64,000 nucleotides of DNA from Psychrobacter sp. Cmf 22.2 (lineage in GTDB: Bacteria > Pseudomonadota > Gammaproteobacteria > Pseudomonadales > Moraxellaceae). The notes beneath the pieces are model-generated. The model ran no database searches. It was not told the DNA's origin and saw only the letters and a list, made by a program, of their open reading frames with translations. The translations under genes were made by a program, and so were the position numbers. Below, piece after piece: positions 29,310 through 40,011 of this stretch. Where the stretch lies: positions 1-64,000 of the forward strand of contig NZ_MRYA01000002.1 in NCBI RefSeq assembly GCF_001921745.1. The letters run 5' to 3'. Within the stretch, counting starts at the first letter, position 1. Each line of letters begins with the position of its first letter.

Positions 29310-30224
29310 ATGAATGAGCCCTCAGTTGCGAGTGCTTATCAAAAAACAAACTATACTATCTCTGGTAATCCAAAGTCTAGTAGCCCAAAAAGTCGGCTGA
29401 TGGCTAGTGCAATAATTGCCTTATTACTAGCAGGTTGCCAAAGTACATCAACAGATGGCTTAACTGGAAGTACGCGTTATCAAACGTCTACTCAGCCAAG
29501 CGATATTCGTAATCTTGACAAGCAAGAGATCGCTCGCGTACGTACATCGCTTGCCGCGCAATACATTCGCAAAAATGAGCTTGATACCGCGCAGCGTCAA
29601 CTCGAAAAAGCTTTTGCTGCTGATAGCCGATACGCGCCAGCCTATGATATGATGGGCGTTTTGTTACAGCAAGAGGGCAGCCGCCTCAATCTTGAAAAGG
29701 CCGATCAATACTTTAAAAAAGCCATCTCGCTTGACAAGGATTTTGATCAAGTGCGTAACAACTACGGTGTCTATTTATCACAGATGAAGCGTTATAGCGA
29801 GGCGGCAGAGCAGTTTGAGATTGCAGGTGCAGCACTTGGTTACGAAGGACGTATTGGTGCACTTGAGAACCTAGGGCGCACTTACCTACAATTGAATAAC
29901 CATCCCGCGGCAGCCAAAGCATTTTTACGGGCTTTAGATGGTAATCGTAATAGCTTGATCGCTCATATTGAGCTGGTCGATTTGTTGCTTGAGCAGCAGC
30001 GTGTACAACAAGCACAACGGCTTTATGATGAGACTTTATTGCTTGTACAAGGCCAAGGGATTAGTCCTAGATTGCTTCTGCAAGGTATTAAGCTTGCCGC
30101 CGTTCAAAATGATAGAACCACGCGTCAACAATTAGCACAACAGCTATTATCTGCTTATCCATTAAGTGATGAAGCAAAACAACTTAAGACTTGGCTTAAC
30201 AATCCAGAGGCATCATGGAAATGA
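29310..30224 (+). CDS. pilF: Type IV pilus assembly lipoprotein PilF/PilW
   Basis: PilF is the outer-membrane lipoprotein that places and stabilises the PilQ secretin. The protein has a lipobox LLLAGC (cysteine about residue 43 from the start given) and about six tetratricopeptide repeats, for example RPxx-like units around DTAQRQLEKAFAADSRYAPA and EAAEQFEIAGAALGY. The start is uncertain: ATGs at 29190, 29310 and 29400 are in frame, and the first gives an implausibly long N-region before the lipobox. It overlaps rodZ and sits in the conserved rlmN-der cluster. Confidence 0.88.
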   Translation: MNEPSVASAYQKTNYTISGNPKSSSPKSRLMASAIIALLLAGCQSTSTDGLTGSTRYQTSTQPSDIRNLDKQEIARVRTSLAAQYIRKNELDTAQRQLEKAFAADSRYAPAYDMMGVLLQQEGSRLNLEKADQYFKKAISLDKDFDQVRNNYGVYLSQMKRYSEAAEQFEIAGAALGYEGRIGALENLGRTYLQLNNHPAAAKAFLRALDGNRNSLIAHIELVDLLLEQQRVQQAQRLYDETLLLVQGQGISPRLLLQGIKLAAVQNDRTTRQQLAQQLLSAYPLSDEAKQLKTWLNNPEASWK

Positions 30225-31051
30225 ACAACCCATCATCAAATCATCAGTCTAATGCTCAGGGATCATTTGGTGCCACGCTGCAGCAAGCCCGCAAAAGTAA
30301 ACAGATCAGTTTAAAAGAAGCCGCCAGTGAATTATTCATCTTAGAGCGTCATTTAAAAGCACTGGAAGAAGAGGATTTTGCCGCTTTACCGCAAGTTACC
30401 TTTGCGCGTGGTTTTGTCATTAATTATGCAAAATTTTTGCAGTTGGATCCCACAAAAATCGCGAAAAGCTTTGATGCAGCGTATCCAGATGAAATGAGAG
30501 CGCAGTCGGTGAGTAACATTGATACACCGCTGCGCCCAATGGGAACCTTACAACGTGATAGTCGTAGCCGCATCCGCTTTAACCCGTTGTTGATTCTTGC
30601 AATCATAGGGCTTATTGTATTGGCGGTATTTTTATTCCGTATGGTAACCAATGCCAGTCAAGATAATGCTACATCTATAACAGCCGTTGAAGACTTATCA
30701 GCATCAGAACAAGCGCAAGGAGCAGCGGTTGATACTCAGTATGATAGTACTGGTTTAGATAGTGTGGGCGCGTCTGGTTCTGCACTCAATCTGGATAGTA
30801 GTAGTGATATCAGTGCGGTCACATTGGACGTTGAGATCACAGACACTACCAACGTAAATATTACGGATGCGTCTGGTAACAGTCTGATGTCAGGCAGCCA
30901 AACCAGTGGTAACTATAAACTGCTTGGTACACCGCCATTTAACATCCAGATTGATAATATCGACAATGTAAAACTATTACTTAATCAAGACTCGGTTGCG
31001 TTAAATGAGTATGCAACCGATAAACAAGCAAGCTTTGCTTTAGCGCCGTAA
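30215..31051 (+). CDS. rodZ: RodZ-family cell-shape protein
   Basis: RodZ links the MreB cytoskeleton to the elongation machinery. This 278-residue protein has a cytoplasmic helix-turn-helix domain (about residues 16-85, LQQARKSKQISLKEAASEL), one membrane helix near 127-147 (LLILAIIGLIVLAVFLF) and a periplasmic DUF4115-type domain from about 195. Its start overlaps the end of pilF; ATGs at 30215 and 30221 are both possible, the second forming an ATGA junction with the pilF stop. An acidic, serine-rich linker joins the membrane helix to the C-terminal domain. Confidence 0.9.
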   Translation: MEMNNPSSNHQSNAQGSFGATLQQARKSKQISLKEAASELFILERHLKALEEEDFAALPQVTFARGFVINYAKFLQLDPTKIAKSFDAAYPDEMRAQSVSNIDTPLRPMGTLQRDSRSRIRFNPLLILAIIGLIVLAVFLFRMVTNASQDNATSITAVEDLSASEQAQGAAVDTQYDSTGLDSVGASGSALNLDSSSDISAVTLDVEITDTTNVNITDASGNSLMSGSQTSGNYKLLGTPPFNIQIDNIDNVKLLLNQDSVALNEYATDKQASFALAP

Positions 31052-31153
31052 TGATTTGATCGTTACAGGTTTAATAATCTGTCATGATGATATTATTACC
31101 ACTTTAAGATTGCTTATATTTTTTTATCTTTTGTTCTGATTAAAGGATTCTTT

Positions 31154-32269
31154 ATGTCCACGTCATCGCCTATTACTCGCCGCCCTACTAAAAAGATCTA
31201 TGTCGGTGATGTCGCGATTGGCGGCGATGCACCGATTAGTGTGCAAAGCATGACCAACACTGACACTTGTGATGTAGCCGCAACAGTCGCTCAGATTGAG
31301 CGCTGCGTTGATGCTGGTGCTGACTTCATGCGCGTCTCGACTCCGACGATGGAGACAGTTGAAGCGTTTGGTAAGATTCGTAAACTGGTGAGCGTACCCT
31401 TGGTTGCTGATGTGCATTTTGATCATAAGATTGCACTGGCAGTTGCCGAAGCGGGAGCAGACTGTTTGCGTATCAATCCAGGCAATATCGGTAGCGATGC
31501 CAAAGTACGTGAAGTTGTGGCCTGTGCCAAACATCATAATATTCCAATTCGTATTGGGGTGAACGCAGGCTCCTTAGAAAAGGACATTCAGCGTAAATAT
31601 ATTGAGCCAACAGGCGAGGCGATGCTTGAGTCAGCGATGCGTCATATCGATATATTGGAGCGTCTAAACTTCGATCAATATAAAGTATCTGTCAAAGCGA
31701 GTAATGTGTTTTTGACTTTGGATGCGTATCGTTTAATATCGGCACAGATTGACAATCCGCTACATCTAGGGGTCACTGAAGCTGGGGTATATCGTACTGG
31801 CGCTGTCAAATCTGCAATCGCGCTTGGTGGTTTATTATTAGATGGTATCGGTGATACTATTCGTATCTCTTTAGCAGCAGAACCAGAAGAAGAAATTAAA
31901 ATCGGTTTTGATATCTTAAAATCACTCAATATTCGTTCTAATGGTGTAAACTTCATCGCATGCCCAAGTTGCTCTCGTCAAGAGTTTGACGTGATTAAGG
32001 TAATGACTGCGTTAGAAGCTCGTTTAGAAGATGTGCGTGAGCCCATGAATCTATCAGTGATTGGTTGTAAAGTGAACGGTCCAGGAGAGGCAAAAGAGTC
32101 CGACATCGGAATCGTAGGCGCAGCTCCCAAATCACTGGTATACCGCATGGGTGAAAAAAGTCATCTTATCGATACCAATAATCTGGTTGATGAGATTGAG
32201 AGTATGGTACGTGCTCATGCAAGCGAGCTAGAAAAGTCACGTGAAAATGAAATTATTAGAGTTAAATAG
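31154..32269 (+). CDS. ispG: 4-hydroxy-3-methylbut-2-enyl diphosphate synthase
   Basis: IspG catalyses the penultimate step of the MEP isoprenoid pathway using a [4Fe-4S] cluster. The 371-residue protein has the N-terminal TIM-barrel signature [15 protein letters not shown] near residues 28-42, [10 protein letters not shown] near 131, and the cluster-binding CPSC near 270-273 with [10 protein letters not shown] near 304-313. Length and motifs are standard. AAGGA precedes the ATG. Confidence 0.97.
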   Translation: MSTSSPITRRPTKKIYVGDVAIGGDAPISVQSMTNTDTCDVAATVAQIERCVDAGADFMRVSTPTMETVEAFGKIRKLVSVPLVADVHFDHKIALAVAEAGADCLRINPGNIGSDAKVREVVACAKHHNIPIRIGVNAGSLEKDIQRKYIEPTGEAMLESAMRHIDILERLNFDQYKVSVKASNVFLTLDAYRLISAQIDNPLHLGVTEAGVYRTGAVKSAIALGGLLLDGIGDTIRISLAAEPEEEIKIGFDILKSLNIRSNGVNFIACPSCSRQEFDVIKVMTALEARLEDVREPMNLSVIGCKVNGPGEAKESDIGIVGAAPKSLVYRMGEKSHLIDTNNLVDEIESMVRAHASELEKSRENEIIRVK

Positions 32270-32400
32270 CTGACACCAAAACTATTCATCGCCCATTGTG
32301 AATCTGTGAGTAGTAAATCATTAGTAAGCATCTAAGCGCTAGTAGTAACGATAATAACAATACAGACAGTCGTTATAATATTTGAGGATATAACCGAATC

Positions 32401-33690
32401 ATGATCAAAGCTATTAAAGGGTTTAATGACATTCTGCCAGAACAGGCAGCGAAGTGGCTACAACTAGAAGCTGTGTTGGCAAATGTATTGGCTCGTTACG
32501 GTTACGAAAATATTCGTCTGCCCATCGTTGAGCAGACTGATCTCTTTGCTCGCGCTATTGGCGGTGCGACTGATATCGTTGAAAAAGAGATGTATAGCTT
32601 CGCTGATAAGTCTGAGCCACCAACACCTCTGACCTTGCGTCCTGAAGGTACAGCAGGGGCAGTGCGTGCAGTGCTTGAGCATAACTTGCTACGCGGTGAT
32701 ACGCCAAAACTTTGGTATATCGGCCCTATGTTTCGTTATGAGCGCCCGCAAAAAGGACGCTACCGTCAGTTTCATCAGATAGGGGTAGAGAGCTTTGGTA
32801 GCGCGTTGCCAGATGCTGATGCTGAGCTGATTGCGATGACCCATCTGATGTGGCAAGAGCTGGGTCTCAAAGATGAGATGCGTTTGCAATTAAACAGCTT
32901 GGGCGAAATCGATGAGCGCCGTGCCTATCGAGATGCTCTAGTTGCCTACTTAACGGACAAGCAAGATCAGCTTGATGAAGACAGTAAGCGCCGTTTGACT
33001 ACCAATCCGCTACGGATTTTGGACAGTAAAGAGCCAAGCACCCAAGCACTGCTTACTGATGCACCTAAGCTTGCTGACTTCTTAGGGACAGAAAGTAAGG
33101 TCCATTTTGAACAAGTTCAAGCGTACTTAACGACGCTTGGTATAGATTACGAAATCAATCCGCACTTAGTTCGCGGTCTTGATTATTATAATAAAACGGT
33201 TTTTGAATGGGTTACTGATAAGCTTGGTAGTCAAGCAACTGTCTGTGCTGGTGGGCGTTATGATGGTCTGATTGGACAGCTAAAGTCTGTCGGCACACGT
33301 AACGACAAGCCAGTTAAGTCTGAGCCTGCTGTTGGTTTTGCAATGGGTCTTGAGCGTTTATTGCTACTTATTGAAGCGGTAGCTCCTATGCCAAAAATGT
33401 CAGTCTGTGATGTCTTTGTCGTTGCGCAGCCAGAAGTCTATGGGTTTGGTATCAATTATGCGCAAAAGTTACGTGATAGCCGTCCAGATTTGCGGGTTAA
33501 GATGGCAAGTGCAACCAGTATGAAAGCACAAATGAAAAAAGCGGATAAGTCTGGTGCAGCCTTAACGGTTATTATTGCACAGCAAGAGCTTGACAATAAC
33601 ACAATCAGTATTAAAGACATGCAAACTGGCGAACAGCAATCAGTTGCCCAAGAGTGGCTGGCAAGCACAAAGAATTTTACACGTCTGTAA
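32401..33690 (+). CDS. hisS: Histidyl-tRNA synthetase
   Basis: HisS charges tRNA-His. The 429-residue class II synthetase starts with [13 protein letters not shown], has motif 2 ([15 protein letters not shown] near residues 112-126), the histidine-site block [14 protein letters not shown] near 258-271, GGRYDGL near 288-294 and motif 3 [10 protein letters not shown] near 314-323, followed by an anticodon-binding domain to the end. It is complete, unlike the HisZ paralogue at 23881. Confidence 0.97.
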   Translation: MIKAIKGFNDILPEQAAKWLQLEAVLANVLARYGYENIRLPIVEQTDLFARAIGGATDIVEKEMYSFADKSEPPTPLTLRPEGTAGAVRAVLEHNLLRGDTPKLWYIGPMFRYERPQKGRYRQFHQIGVESFGSALPDADAELIAMTHLMWQELGLKDEMRLQLNSLGEIDERRAYRDALVAYLTDKQDQLDEDSKRRLTTNPLRILDSKEPSTQALLTDAPKLADFLGTESKVHFEQVQAYLTTLGIDYEINPHLVRGLDYYNKTVFEWVTDKLGSQATVCAGGRYDGLIGQLKSVGTRNDKPVKSEPAVGFAMGLERLLLLIEAVAPMPKMSVCDVFVVAQPEVYGFGINYAQKLRDSRPDLRVKMASATSMKAQMKKADKSGAALTVIIAQQELDNNTISIKDMQTGEQQSVAQEWLASTKNFTRL

Positions 33691-33783
33691 TTACGTTAGT
33701 GGTAGCGTCTGGTAGAATGACCAGCGCTCACTTGCCGCTCAGTAATTAGATTTTAGCAACTAGATTTTATCAGGTAAACAAAC

Positions 33784-34605
33784 ATGGTTCAAAATACCCA
33801 GTCGCCAAATACAGACAACTCTATGCAAGCGCTCAAGCAATATGGTAGCTATATCTTAACAGCTATTTTATTGGCCTTAGCCGGTTATTTTGGCTGGACA
33901 TATTGGCAAGAGAATCACGCACGGGTAGATACCGTAGCCGCTGATCAATATGCTGATATTCAAAGACTTAACGAAGAAGTAAGTCTGGCAGCACAGAACC
34001 CAGATCTAGAGGCTGAAGCATCCACAGCACTCGCTGCTAGTCGTGCTCAGCTAAATGATGACATCGATGCATTAGTCAGCACGCATGGTAAGTCGGTTTA
34101 TGCTTGGCAAGCCTTGATGATCAAAGCTCGCCAACAAGTCGATAGCGATGATTTTACGGGTGCGACTGAGACTTTAGAAAAGGCATTGGCCATAGATTTA
34201 GGGGATGCAGGTTTAAATGCGATTACGCGTTTGCGTTACGCTGAAACATTGTTGTCAGCAGGAGACATAGATGCAGCACTAGCAGAAGCTAATAATGATA
34301 TGCCAAGCTCATTTGAGGCCAGCCAACAAGAGCTACTAGGTGATATTTATTTGGCAAAAGGTGACGAAGATGCTGCTATTAAAGCTTATACTAATGCTTG
34401 GAGTCTGATTGGTAAACGTCAAGAGACTAGAGCAGTACTGGCATTAAAAATGGAGAGTCTGGGTATTGTACCTGAACCCATCGATGAACCTGCTAGTCTT
34501 ATTCAAGCAGCTGCCATACCAGAACCAACAGCAGCGCAAAATGCCAGTGCAGATATTCAGAGCGACGTTAACAATAGTAACGATTCTGACCAAGCAGCGC
34601 AGTAA
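33784..34605 (+). CDS. YfgM/ancillary SecYEG translocon-type TPR protein
   Basis: This 273-residue protein has a short cytoplasmic start, one membrane helix near residues 20-41 (ILTAILLALAGYFGWTYW) and a periplasmic tetratricopeptide region to about 235, the plan of YfgM, which works with PpiD and SecYEG in handling newly exported proteins. Position between hisS and bamB supports orthology. The C-terminal 40 residues are a glutamine/alanine-rich tail not typical of E. coli YfgM. Confidence 0.85.
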   Translation: MVQNTQSPNTDNSMQALKQYGSYILTAILLALAGYFGWTYWQENHARVDTVAADQYADIQRLNEEVSLAAQNPDLEAEASTALAASRAQLNDDIDALVSTHGKSVYAWQALMIKARQQVDSDDFTGATETLEKALAIDLGDAGLNAITRLRYAETLLSAGDIDAALAEANNDMPSSFEASQQELLGDIYLAKGDEDAAIKAYTNAWSLIGKRQETRAVLALKMESLGIVPEPIDEPASLIQAAAIPEPTAAQNASADIQSDVNNSNDSDQAAQ

Positions 34606-34728
34606 ATCCGTATTATAATCAACAATAATGTATATCGTAGACAATGATAATGCTACCGGTGACAGCTTTTTAAGCCAATAGCATAGTCCGTTTATTGATA
34701 GTTAATTTATTCGTAATGAGAGCAGACA

Positions 34729-35937
34729 ATGACCCTATCTAATCGCTTCAGTAAAAGAACCAAAAATAAGACCATGAAGTCGACCGTCATGAACGTGGCG
34801 GCTTTGGCGCTGATGACGACTGCTGTTGTTGGTTGTAATCGCGGTATTAAGCCGGTGGTAAACGATCCAGTTGAACTGGTACAAATTGCCCAACCTATTA
34901 GTGTGCTGCAGCCGGTATTTAGCGTTGATGTTGGTAATAAAAAGGCAAGTAAGAAAGATCCTCTCGCCTTACAAGTTGGCTACAGTAATACCCAAACTGT
35001 CGTCGCCTCACGTGGAGGTGAGTTGACAGGTTTTAATAATGCAGGCCAGCGTTTATGGTCAATAGACGTCGGTGAGCAAATCACTGGTGGTGTAACAGTA
35101 GATCCACTGAGTCAGACTGCTATTATAAGTACACGCAGTGGTTTGGTAATGGCTTTTGATAGCACAACTGGTGCTAAGCGTTGGCAAAAGCAGCTGTCAG
35201 GTTCAGTATTAACGCCTGCGCTAATTAGTAACAATCGAGTCGTTTTGTCTGCTAACGATGGTTTTTTACATGGCTTGTCTTTACAGACCGGTCAGTCGAT
35301 TTGGCAATTTGCGACTCAAGTGCCGGCTATTAGCGTGCGCGGTAGTGCAGCACCAACATTGTTAGATGACAAAACTGCATTACTTGCTACTGCTGATGGT
35401 CGTCTTCATGCTATTACGATTGATAATGGCTTGCCGCAGTGGTCAAGACGTGTTGGTGTCGGTGCTGGCAGTAGTGAAGTTGAGCGTATGAGTGATGTCG
35501 ATGGTATGCCTGTTGTCGATAATAATCAGCTATACGCGATCAGTTACAGCGGTCAGTTGTTAGGGATTGATTTAGCGTCGCGCCAAGTCATGTTCGTAAA
35601 CGATCTGGCCAGCTTAAAATCACTTGCTGTAAACAATCAACAAGTCATTGCTACCAGCTTAGAAGGTAAAGTTGTCGCTTACGATCGTAATAATGGTAAT
35701 ATGTTATGGGAGAGCGAAGCGCTTGCTTATCGCGATTTGACAAATCCTGTCATGATTGGCAATTATATTGCTGTCGGTGATCTTGAAGGAGTCGTGCATC
35801 TGTTTAATCCTGCAAACGGTGATATCGTGAGCCGGGTGCAGACTAAGGGCGCATTGACTAACCTACAAGTGCAAGGCAGTCGGTTGATGACGCAAAGTAC
35901 TTCTGGACAAGTAGCTATCTGGCAATTAGCACGCTAA
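34729..35937 (+). CDS. bamB: Outer membrane assembly lipoprotein BamB
   Basis: BamB is a beta-propeller lipoprotein that helps the BAM complex insert outer-membrane proteins. The 402-residue protein has a lipobox AVVGC with the cysteine near residue 36 and repeated PQQ-like blades (for example TGAKRWQKQL, TGQSIWQFAT, NGLPQWSRRV, NGNMLWESEA). An internal Met16 just before the hydrophobic core is an alternative start. It occupies the expected place before der. Confidence 0.94.
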   Translation: MTLSNRFSKRTKNKTMKSTVMNVAALALMTTAVVGCNRGIKPVVNDPVELVQIAQPISVLQPVFSVDVGNKKASKKDPLALQVGYSNTQTVVASRGGELTGFNNAGQRLWSIDVGEQITGGVTVDPLSQTAIISTRSGLVMAFDSTTGAKRWQKQLSGSVLTPALISNNRVVLSANDGFLHGLSLQTGQSIWQFATQVPAISVRGSAAPTLLDDKTALLATADGRLHAITIDNGLPQWSRRVGVGAGSSEVERMSDVDGMPVVDNNQLYAISYSGQLLGIDLASRQVMFVNDLASLKSLAVNNQQVIATSLEGKVVAYDRNNGNMLWESEALAYRDLTNPVMIGNYIAVGDLEGVVHLFNPANGDIVSRVQTKGALTNLQVQGSRLMTQSTSGQVAIWQLAR

Positions 35938-36271
35938 GTAGCAAGTGATAACGCTATCTTGACTTACTTTTACATTGTTAGTGTGCTTTATTGAGCAATC
36001 GTTGTTAATAAAGATATTATGCTATAACGCTTAAACGCTGCTTTGTCAGCGTTTAATGCCTTGTATAGACAGTGCGTTTCACGTACTCTATGCGCCTTTA
36101 TGATAAGTGCCATGATTTACAGTTGATGGGATGTTTTTTACTATTAGTCCATCATCTACCCCACTAAAAGACTATTATCTTTTATAATAGGTTCTTCGTC
36201 TTTATCATTCATTTAAGTTTGCGGTCATATGACACCTATTTGTTGTTATTGACCATTATTGAGAGTAACGC
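35938..36271. other. Intergenic between bamB and der
   Basis: About 330 bases without a gene. A perfect ten-base hairpin (listed separately) is followed by AT-rich sequence likely to hold the der promoter. Confidence 0.55.
36031..36056 (+). terminator. Hairpin after bamB
   Basis: TTAAACGCTG pairs with CAGCGTTTAA around a CTTTGT loop, 94 bases after bamB. No T tract follows, so it may be a weak terminator. Confidence 0.4.
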
Positions 36272-37702
36272 ATGAGTATCAAGCCCGTGGTCGCGCTAAT
36301 TGGTCGCCCCAATGTAGGTAAATCTACTTTATTTAATCAATTTACCAAAAGTCGTCAGGCTTTGGTTGCTGATCTATCCGGTTTGACTCGTGACCGTCAA
36401 TATGGTGATGCTACCTATGAAGGCAAATCGTTTATCGTGGTAGATACTGGCGGTATCGGTGAAGCCGATGATGGCAGGGGAGACATCGATGACTATATGT
36501 CTGAGCAGTCGCATACTGCAATTCATGAAGCTGACATCATCGTATTTGTGGTTGATGCACGGGCTGGTATGATTGGGGCTGATGCAGAAATTGGTAAGTT
36601 TTTGCACACCCTAGGTAAGCCAGTATATGTTGTTGCCAACAAAGTTGATGGGACGCATGATTCTGCACCTGCAGAGTTTTATGCACTAGGATTGGGTGAG
36701 CCTTATCCAATGGCTGCCAGTCATGGTCGCGGTGTCGGTAATTTACTAGAAGTCATCACAGCTGATATGCCAGAAGATGTCGATACAGGTGAGCCGGAAG
36801 GGCTTAAACTGGCTATCATTGGGCGTCCAAACGTAGGTAAGTCAACTCTTGTTAATCGTCTATTGGGTGAAGACCGAGTCGTTGTATTTGATATGCCTGG
36901 TACGACGCGTGATAGTATCTATATCCCTTATAAGCGTGATGGCAAAAACTACGTATTGATTGATACTGCTGGTGTACGTCGCCGTGGCCGTATCGATGAA
37001 AAAGTAGAAAAATTCTCTGTTATCAAAACCTTGCAAGCGATAGAAGACTCTAACGTCACCGTCATTGTAATCGATGCGCAAGAAGGCATCGTTGATCAAG
37101 ATCTTCACATGATTGGTTATGCCCTCGATGCAGGTCGAGCATTAGTTGTTGCGATTAATAAATGGGATGGGCTAACTCATGAGCAAAAAGACTATATCAA
37201 GATTGAGATGGAGCGTCGTTTTAACTTTATACCCTATGTAAAAGTGCATCTGATATCTGCGTTGCATGGTACTGGCGTAGGTAATCTGTATCCTTCTATT
37301 TTACGCGCCTACCAGTCTTCGATGTTTGAGGTATCTACCAACCGCTTAACGCAAATATTGCAAGACGCAGTCATTGCAAACCCGCCGCCAACTGTTGGTG
37401 GTCGCCGTATTAAACTGCGTTACGCCCACATTGGTGGTCACAATCCGCCAGTCATTGTCGTCCATGGTAATCAAACAGGGTCATTGCCTAAAAGCTACCA
37501 GCGTTATCTTGAAAATCAGTTTCGCCAAGTATTTAAGCTTGAAGGCACGCCGTTGAATGTGGTCTTTAAGCTGAATGAAAATCCCTATGCTAACAAAAGC
37601 GATACGCCAACTAAAGCCAAAGCTCAGCAACTGCTACAGCGTCAACGTAATCGTAAGCAAAAGTACTCAAAAAGTCACAGAAAAACAGATAAAAAACGAT
37701 AA
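36272..37702 (+). CDS. der: Ribosome biogenesis GTPase Der
   Basis: Der (EngA) is the tandem GTPase needed for 50S subunit maturation. The 476-residue protein has two G domains, each with [10 protein letters not shown] (residues 11-20 and 186-195), DTGG/DTAG switch motifs and NKVD/NKWD specificity motifs, then a KH-like C-terminal domain and a very basic tail ([15 protein letters not shown]). GAGAG precedes the ATG. It is the last gene of the conserved cluster. Confidence 0.97.
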   Translation: MSIKPVVALIGRPNVGKSTLFNQFTKSRQALVADLSGLTRDRQYGDATYEGKSFIVVDTGGIGEADDGRGDIDDYMSEQSHTAIHEADIIVFVVDARAGMIGADAEIGKFLHTLGKPVYVVANKVDGTHDSAPAEFYALGLGEPYPMAASHGRGVGNLLEVITADMPEDVDTGEPEGLKLAIIGRPNVGKSTLVNRLLGEDRVVVFDMPGTTRDSIYIPYKRDGKNYVLIDTAGVRRRGRIDEKVEKFSVIKTLQAIEDSNVTVIVIDAQEGIVDQDLHMIGYALDAGRALVVAINKWDGLTHEQKDYIKIEMERRFNFIPYVKVHLISALHGTGVGNLYPSILRAYQSSMFEVSTNRLTQILQDAVIANPPPTVGGRRIKLRYAHIGGHNPPVIVVHGNQTGSLPKSYQRYLENQFRQVFKLEGTPLNVVFKLNENPYANKSDTPTKAKAQQLLQRQRNRKQKYSKSHRKTDKKR

Positions 37703-37711
37703 TTGAAACCT

Positions 37712-37740
37712 CTAAAGACTTCTGCAATAGAGGTCTTTAG
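37712..37740 (+). terminator. Possible terminator after der
   Basis: CTAAAGAC at 37712-37719 pairs with GTCTTTAG at 37733-37740 about ten bases after the stop, with a competing CCTCT/AGAGG pairing. No T run follows, so support is modest. Confidence 0.35.
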
Positions 37741-37870
37741 GTCAGTTGCCTGAAAATTTACTGATAGAGTTTATTGGTTTTTTTATATTATTACCATTTA
37801 TCGTAAAATAAACAAGCCATACACTTATGAGGTATTATAAGTCAAAGCCATCATAAATTGATTGATTGAC

Positions 37871-39817
37871 ATGAGTATAAGTTCTTCTAAAAACATACCC
37901 ACGATTATTCGTAGTTCTGTATTACAAGCTATCGTTGTGGCCGTTTTTGCAGGCTTCTTATTGTCTTTTGTTTATACATTCGTCTATAACTATCAACAAA
38001 AACGTCTACACGTTCAGCAGTTGGGAGAAATGCTTGCAAATAGTGCATCAACCCCCGATGGCGCAAACTTAGTTGCTCGGCAAGTCAGTATATTGCTGGA
38101 TAATGACCCATTCTTACAAAGTATTTTATTCTATTCAACTGATCAACCTATTGATTCATTGAGTCAAGGCAACATCGATAGTGTGAGTAATAATTGGTAT
38201 AGCGCTTGGTTTGCCGATACGGTCAGCTTTAATTATCCAGTCACCAGTCGTTACCTTACAGGTAGTAGTATCCAACGCGCCAACTCCTCCCAGCGTCTCA
38301 CTAACGCATTGCCTATCAATGTGAAAGATACGTCAATATCAACCACTCCGTTAGCTGCGCGTAATACGTTGGTCGGTTATATTAATATTACGTTGGACAT
38401 GACGCAGCTACGTTGGTATTGGGTACGGGTTAACCTATTGTCATGGCTTGCAACTACTATTTTAGGAGTTGTCGTTATTTGGTATATCCTGCGCAAACTT
38501 AACTGGCCAACCAAAGATATTATCGAGCTTGCGAAAGTGTGTGAGATAGCAGCGAACAACCCTGAGCTTAAGCAGCTACCTACTATTCAACAGCGCTTCG
38601 AATTCGAAGAGCTTATACGTATAAAAAAATCTTTTATTATTCTATTTGAACGCTTAAGAGTGGCGCAGCAGGATTATCTCGATCTTGCAGACTTTGAGCG
38701 CCAACTTCACAATAAAGACTTGTCCCTTGATATGCAGCGCTCAAACTTTCAAAACATGATTACTCATGAGCTAAAAACTTCTCTTAATGCCATTACGGGT
38801 GGTTTGCAACTTTTAGATAATCAATATCTTAATGATGAACAAAAAGACACATTGGCTATTATTCATAAAGGCAGTCATCACTTAGAGCTGACTCTTGAAC
38901 AGATTATTCAGTTAAATAGAATAGAAAAAGGCCAACTGGTGGTAAGTTTAAGTGAATTTAATCCACTAAAAGTGATCGCTAATCTGATAGAGAGGTTTGA
39001 GCCTGCTGCCAGACAAAAGAATCTAGAGCTTATTAGTCGTCTTCATCATGCTGAGTATACTTTAGAAGGTGATATAAGTAAGATTCAGCAAATTTTGACC
39101 ACATTGATAGATAATGCAATAAAGTTTACTCATACAGGCCAGGTTATTATCGACTCTCAACTGACGCATTTTAATGAAAGTATTCGCTGGCAAGTTAAAG
39201 TTATTGATACAGGTATTGGCATTAGCACAAGTTATCTAGAAGATATATTTACTCCGTTTTTTCAAGTTGATTCGTCAGATACTCGTGAGAATGAAGGAGT
39301 GGGAATAGGGCTGTCAGTGGTCAAACAAATTGGTCAGCTTTTGGGCGCAGCAATTGAAGTAGAAAGTGAGCTTGGTGTAGGCAGTAAGTTCACCGTTACG
39401 ATACCACTGCGCCATAAGAGACATACACAGCATGAAGATCTCTTAAAGGGGGTTAACATAGTGTACTATCATCATGATGAAGTAAGCTCGATGGTAGATA
39501 TGCTAAGAAGACTTGGTGCTAATGTCAACTCACAGCGTAATGGACAATCGATGATGGATTATATTTCAAAAGCGAAAGTAAACGTCATCATGTTTGCAGA
39601 AGAGGTGCTACCTGAACAAGTTGCTCAATTAACTAAATATATTCGCAAGCGAGAAACCACTCGTCGCGCATTGTTGGTTTATTGGTATCCGCTACATAAA
39701 GAGCGGTATGTAGAGAGCTTTGAATACGATCTAAAAGCTGCGGGTGTAGACTACTGCCACAGTACGGTGCAAGACCCTAAGCTATTGACTGTGTTATTGA
39801 AGAAGTGGCTGACATAA
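37871..39817 (+). CDS. Membrane sensor histidine kinase with degenerate receiver domain
   Basis: This 648-residue kinase has a membrane helix near residues 18-40, a periplasmic sensor region of about 140 residues, a second helix near 188-207, a linker, then HisKA with the phospho-acceptor histidine at about 299 (MITHELKTSLN) and an intact ATPase domain (LIDNAIKFT, DTGIGI, GVGIGLSVV). Residues from about 526 have a receiver-like alternating pattern, but the position of the phospho-accepting aspartate reads VIMFAEEVLP, without an aspartate. So the receiver looks non-phosphorylatable. The layout recalls BarA/GacS-type kinases without a phosphotransfer domain. A TTG three codons upstream was not chosen. 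No response regulator gene is adjacent, so partner and signal are unknown. Confidence 0.85.
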   Translation: MSISSSKNIPTIIRSSVLQAIVVAVFAGFLLSFVYTFVYNYQQKRLHVQQLGEMLANSASTPDGANLVARQVSILLDNDPFLQSILFYSTDQPIDSLSQGNIDSVSNNWYSAWFADTVSFNYPVTSRYLTGSSIQRANSSQRLTNALPINVKDTSISTTPLAARNTLVGYINITLDMTQLRWYWVRVNLLSWLATTILGVVVIWYILRKLNWPTKDIIELAKVCEIAANNPELKQLPTIQQRFEFEELIRIKKSFIILFERLRVAQQDYLDLADFERQLHNKDLSLDMQRSNFQNMITHELKTSLNAITGGLQLLDNQYLNDEQKDTLAIIHKGSHHLELTLEQIIQLNRIEKGQLVVSLSEFNPLKVIANLIERFEPAARQKNLELISRLHHAEYTLEGDISKIQQILTTLIDNAIKFTHTGQVIIDSQLTHFNESIRWQVKVIDTGIGISTSYLEDIFTPFFQVDSSDTRENEGVGIGLSVVKQIGQLLGAAIEVESELGVGSKFTVTIPLRHKRHTQHEDLLKGVNIVYYHHDEVSSMVDMLRRLGANVNSQRNGQSMMDYISKAKVNVIMFAEEVLPEQVAQLTKYIRKRETTRRALLVYWYPLHKERYVESFEYDLKAAGVDYCHSTVQDPKLLTVLLKKWLT

Positions 39818-39932
39818 CTTGATATCATAAAAATTCTAATGAGCAGGCTTCAATCGTTATTAGGTGTAGAGCGTCAAGTCAACATTACGACGCACGCTTT
39901 TGGCTGTATATAGAATAAAAAGAATATAGAAC

Positions 39933-39963
39933 AAAAAAGACGCTAATCATTAGCGTCTTTTTT
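39933..39963. terminator. Bidirectional terminator between sensor kinase and dacC
   Basis: GACGCTAAT and ATTAGCGTC form the stem core, flanked by six As on one side and six Ts on the other, so it can terminate transcription in either direction between convergent genes. Confidence 0.88.
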
Positions 39964-40011
39964 ATTTATCAGCCTACTTAAGACAATGGAGCCGCTACTA
40001 TTTTAATAAGC

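Noticed and set aside
37862..37870. TTG start three codons before the sensor kinase ATG
   Set aside because: No ribosome-binding site and the ATG gives a better N-terminus.
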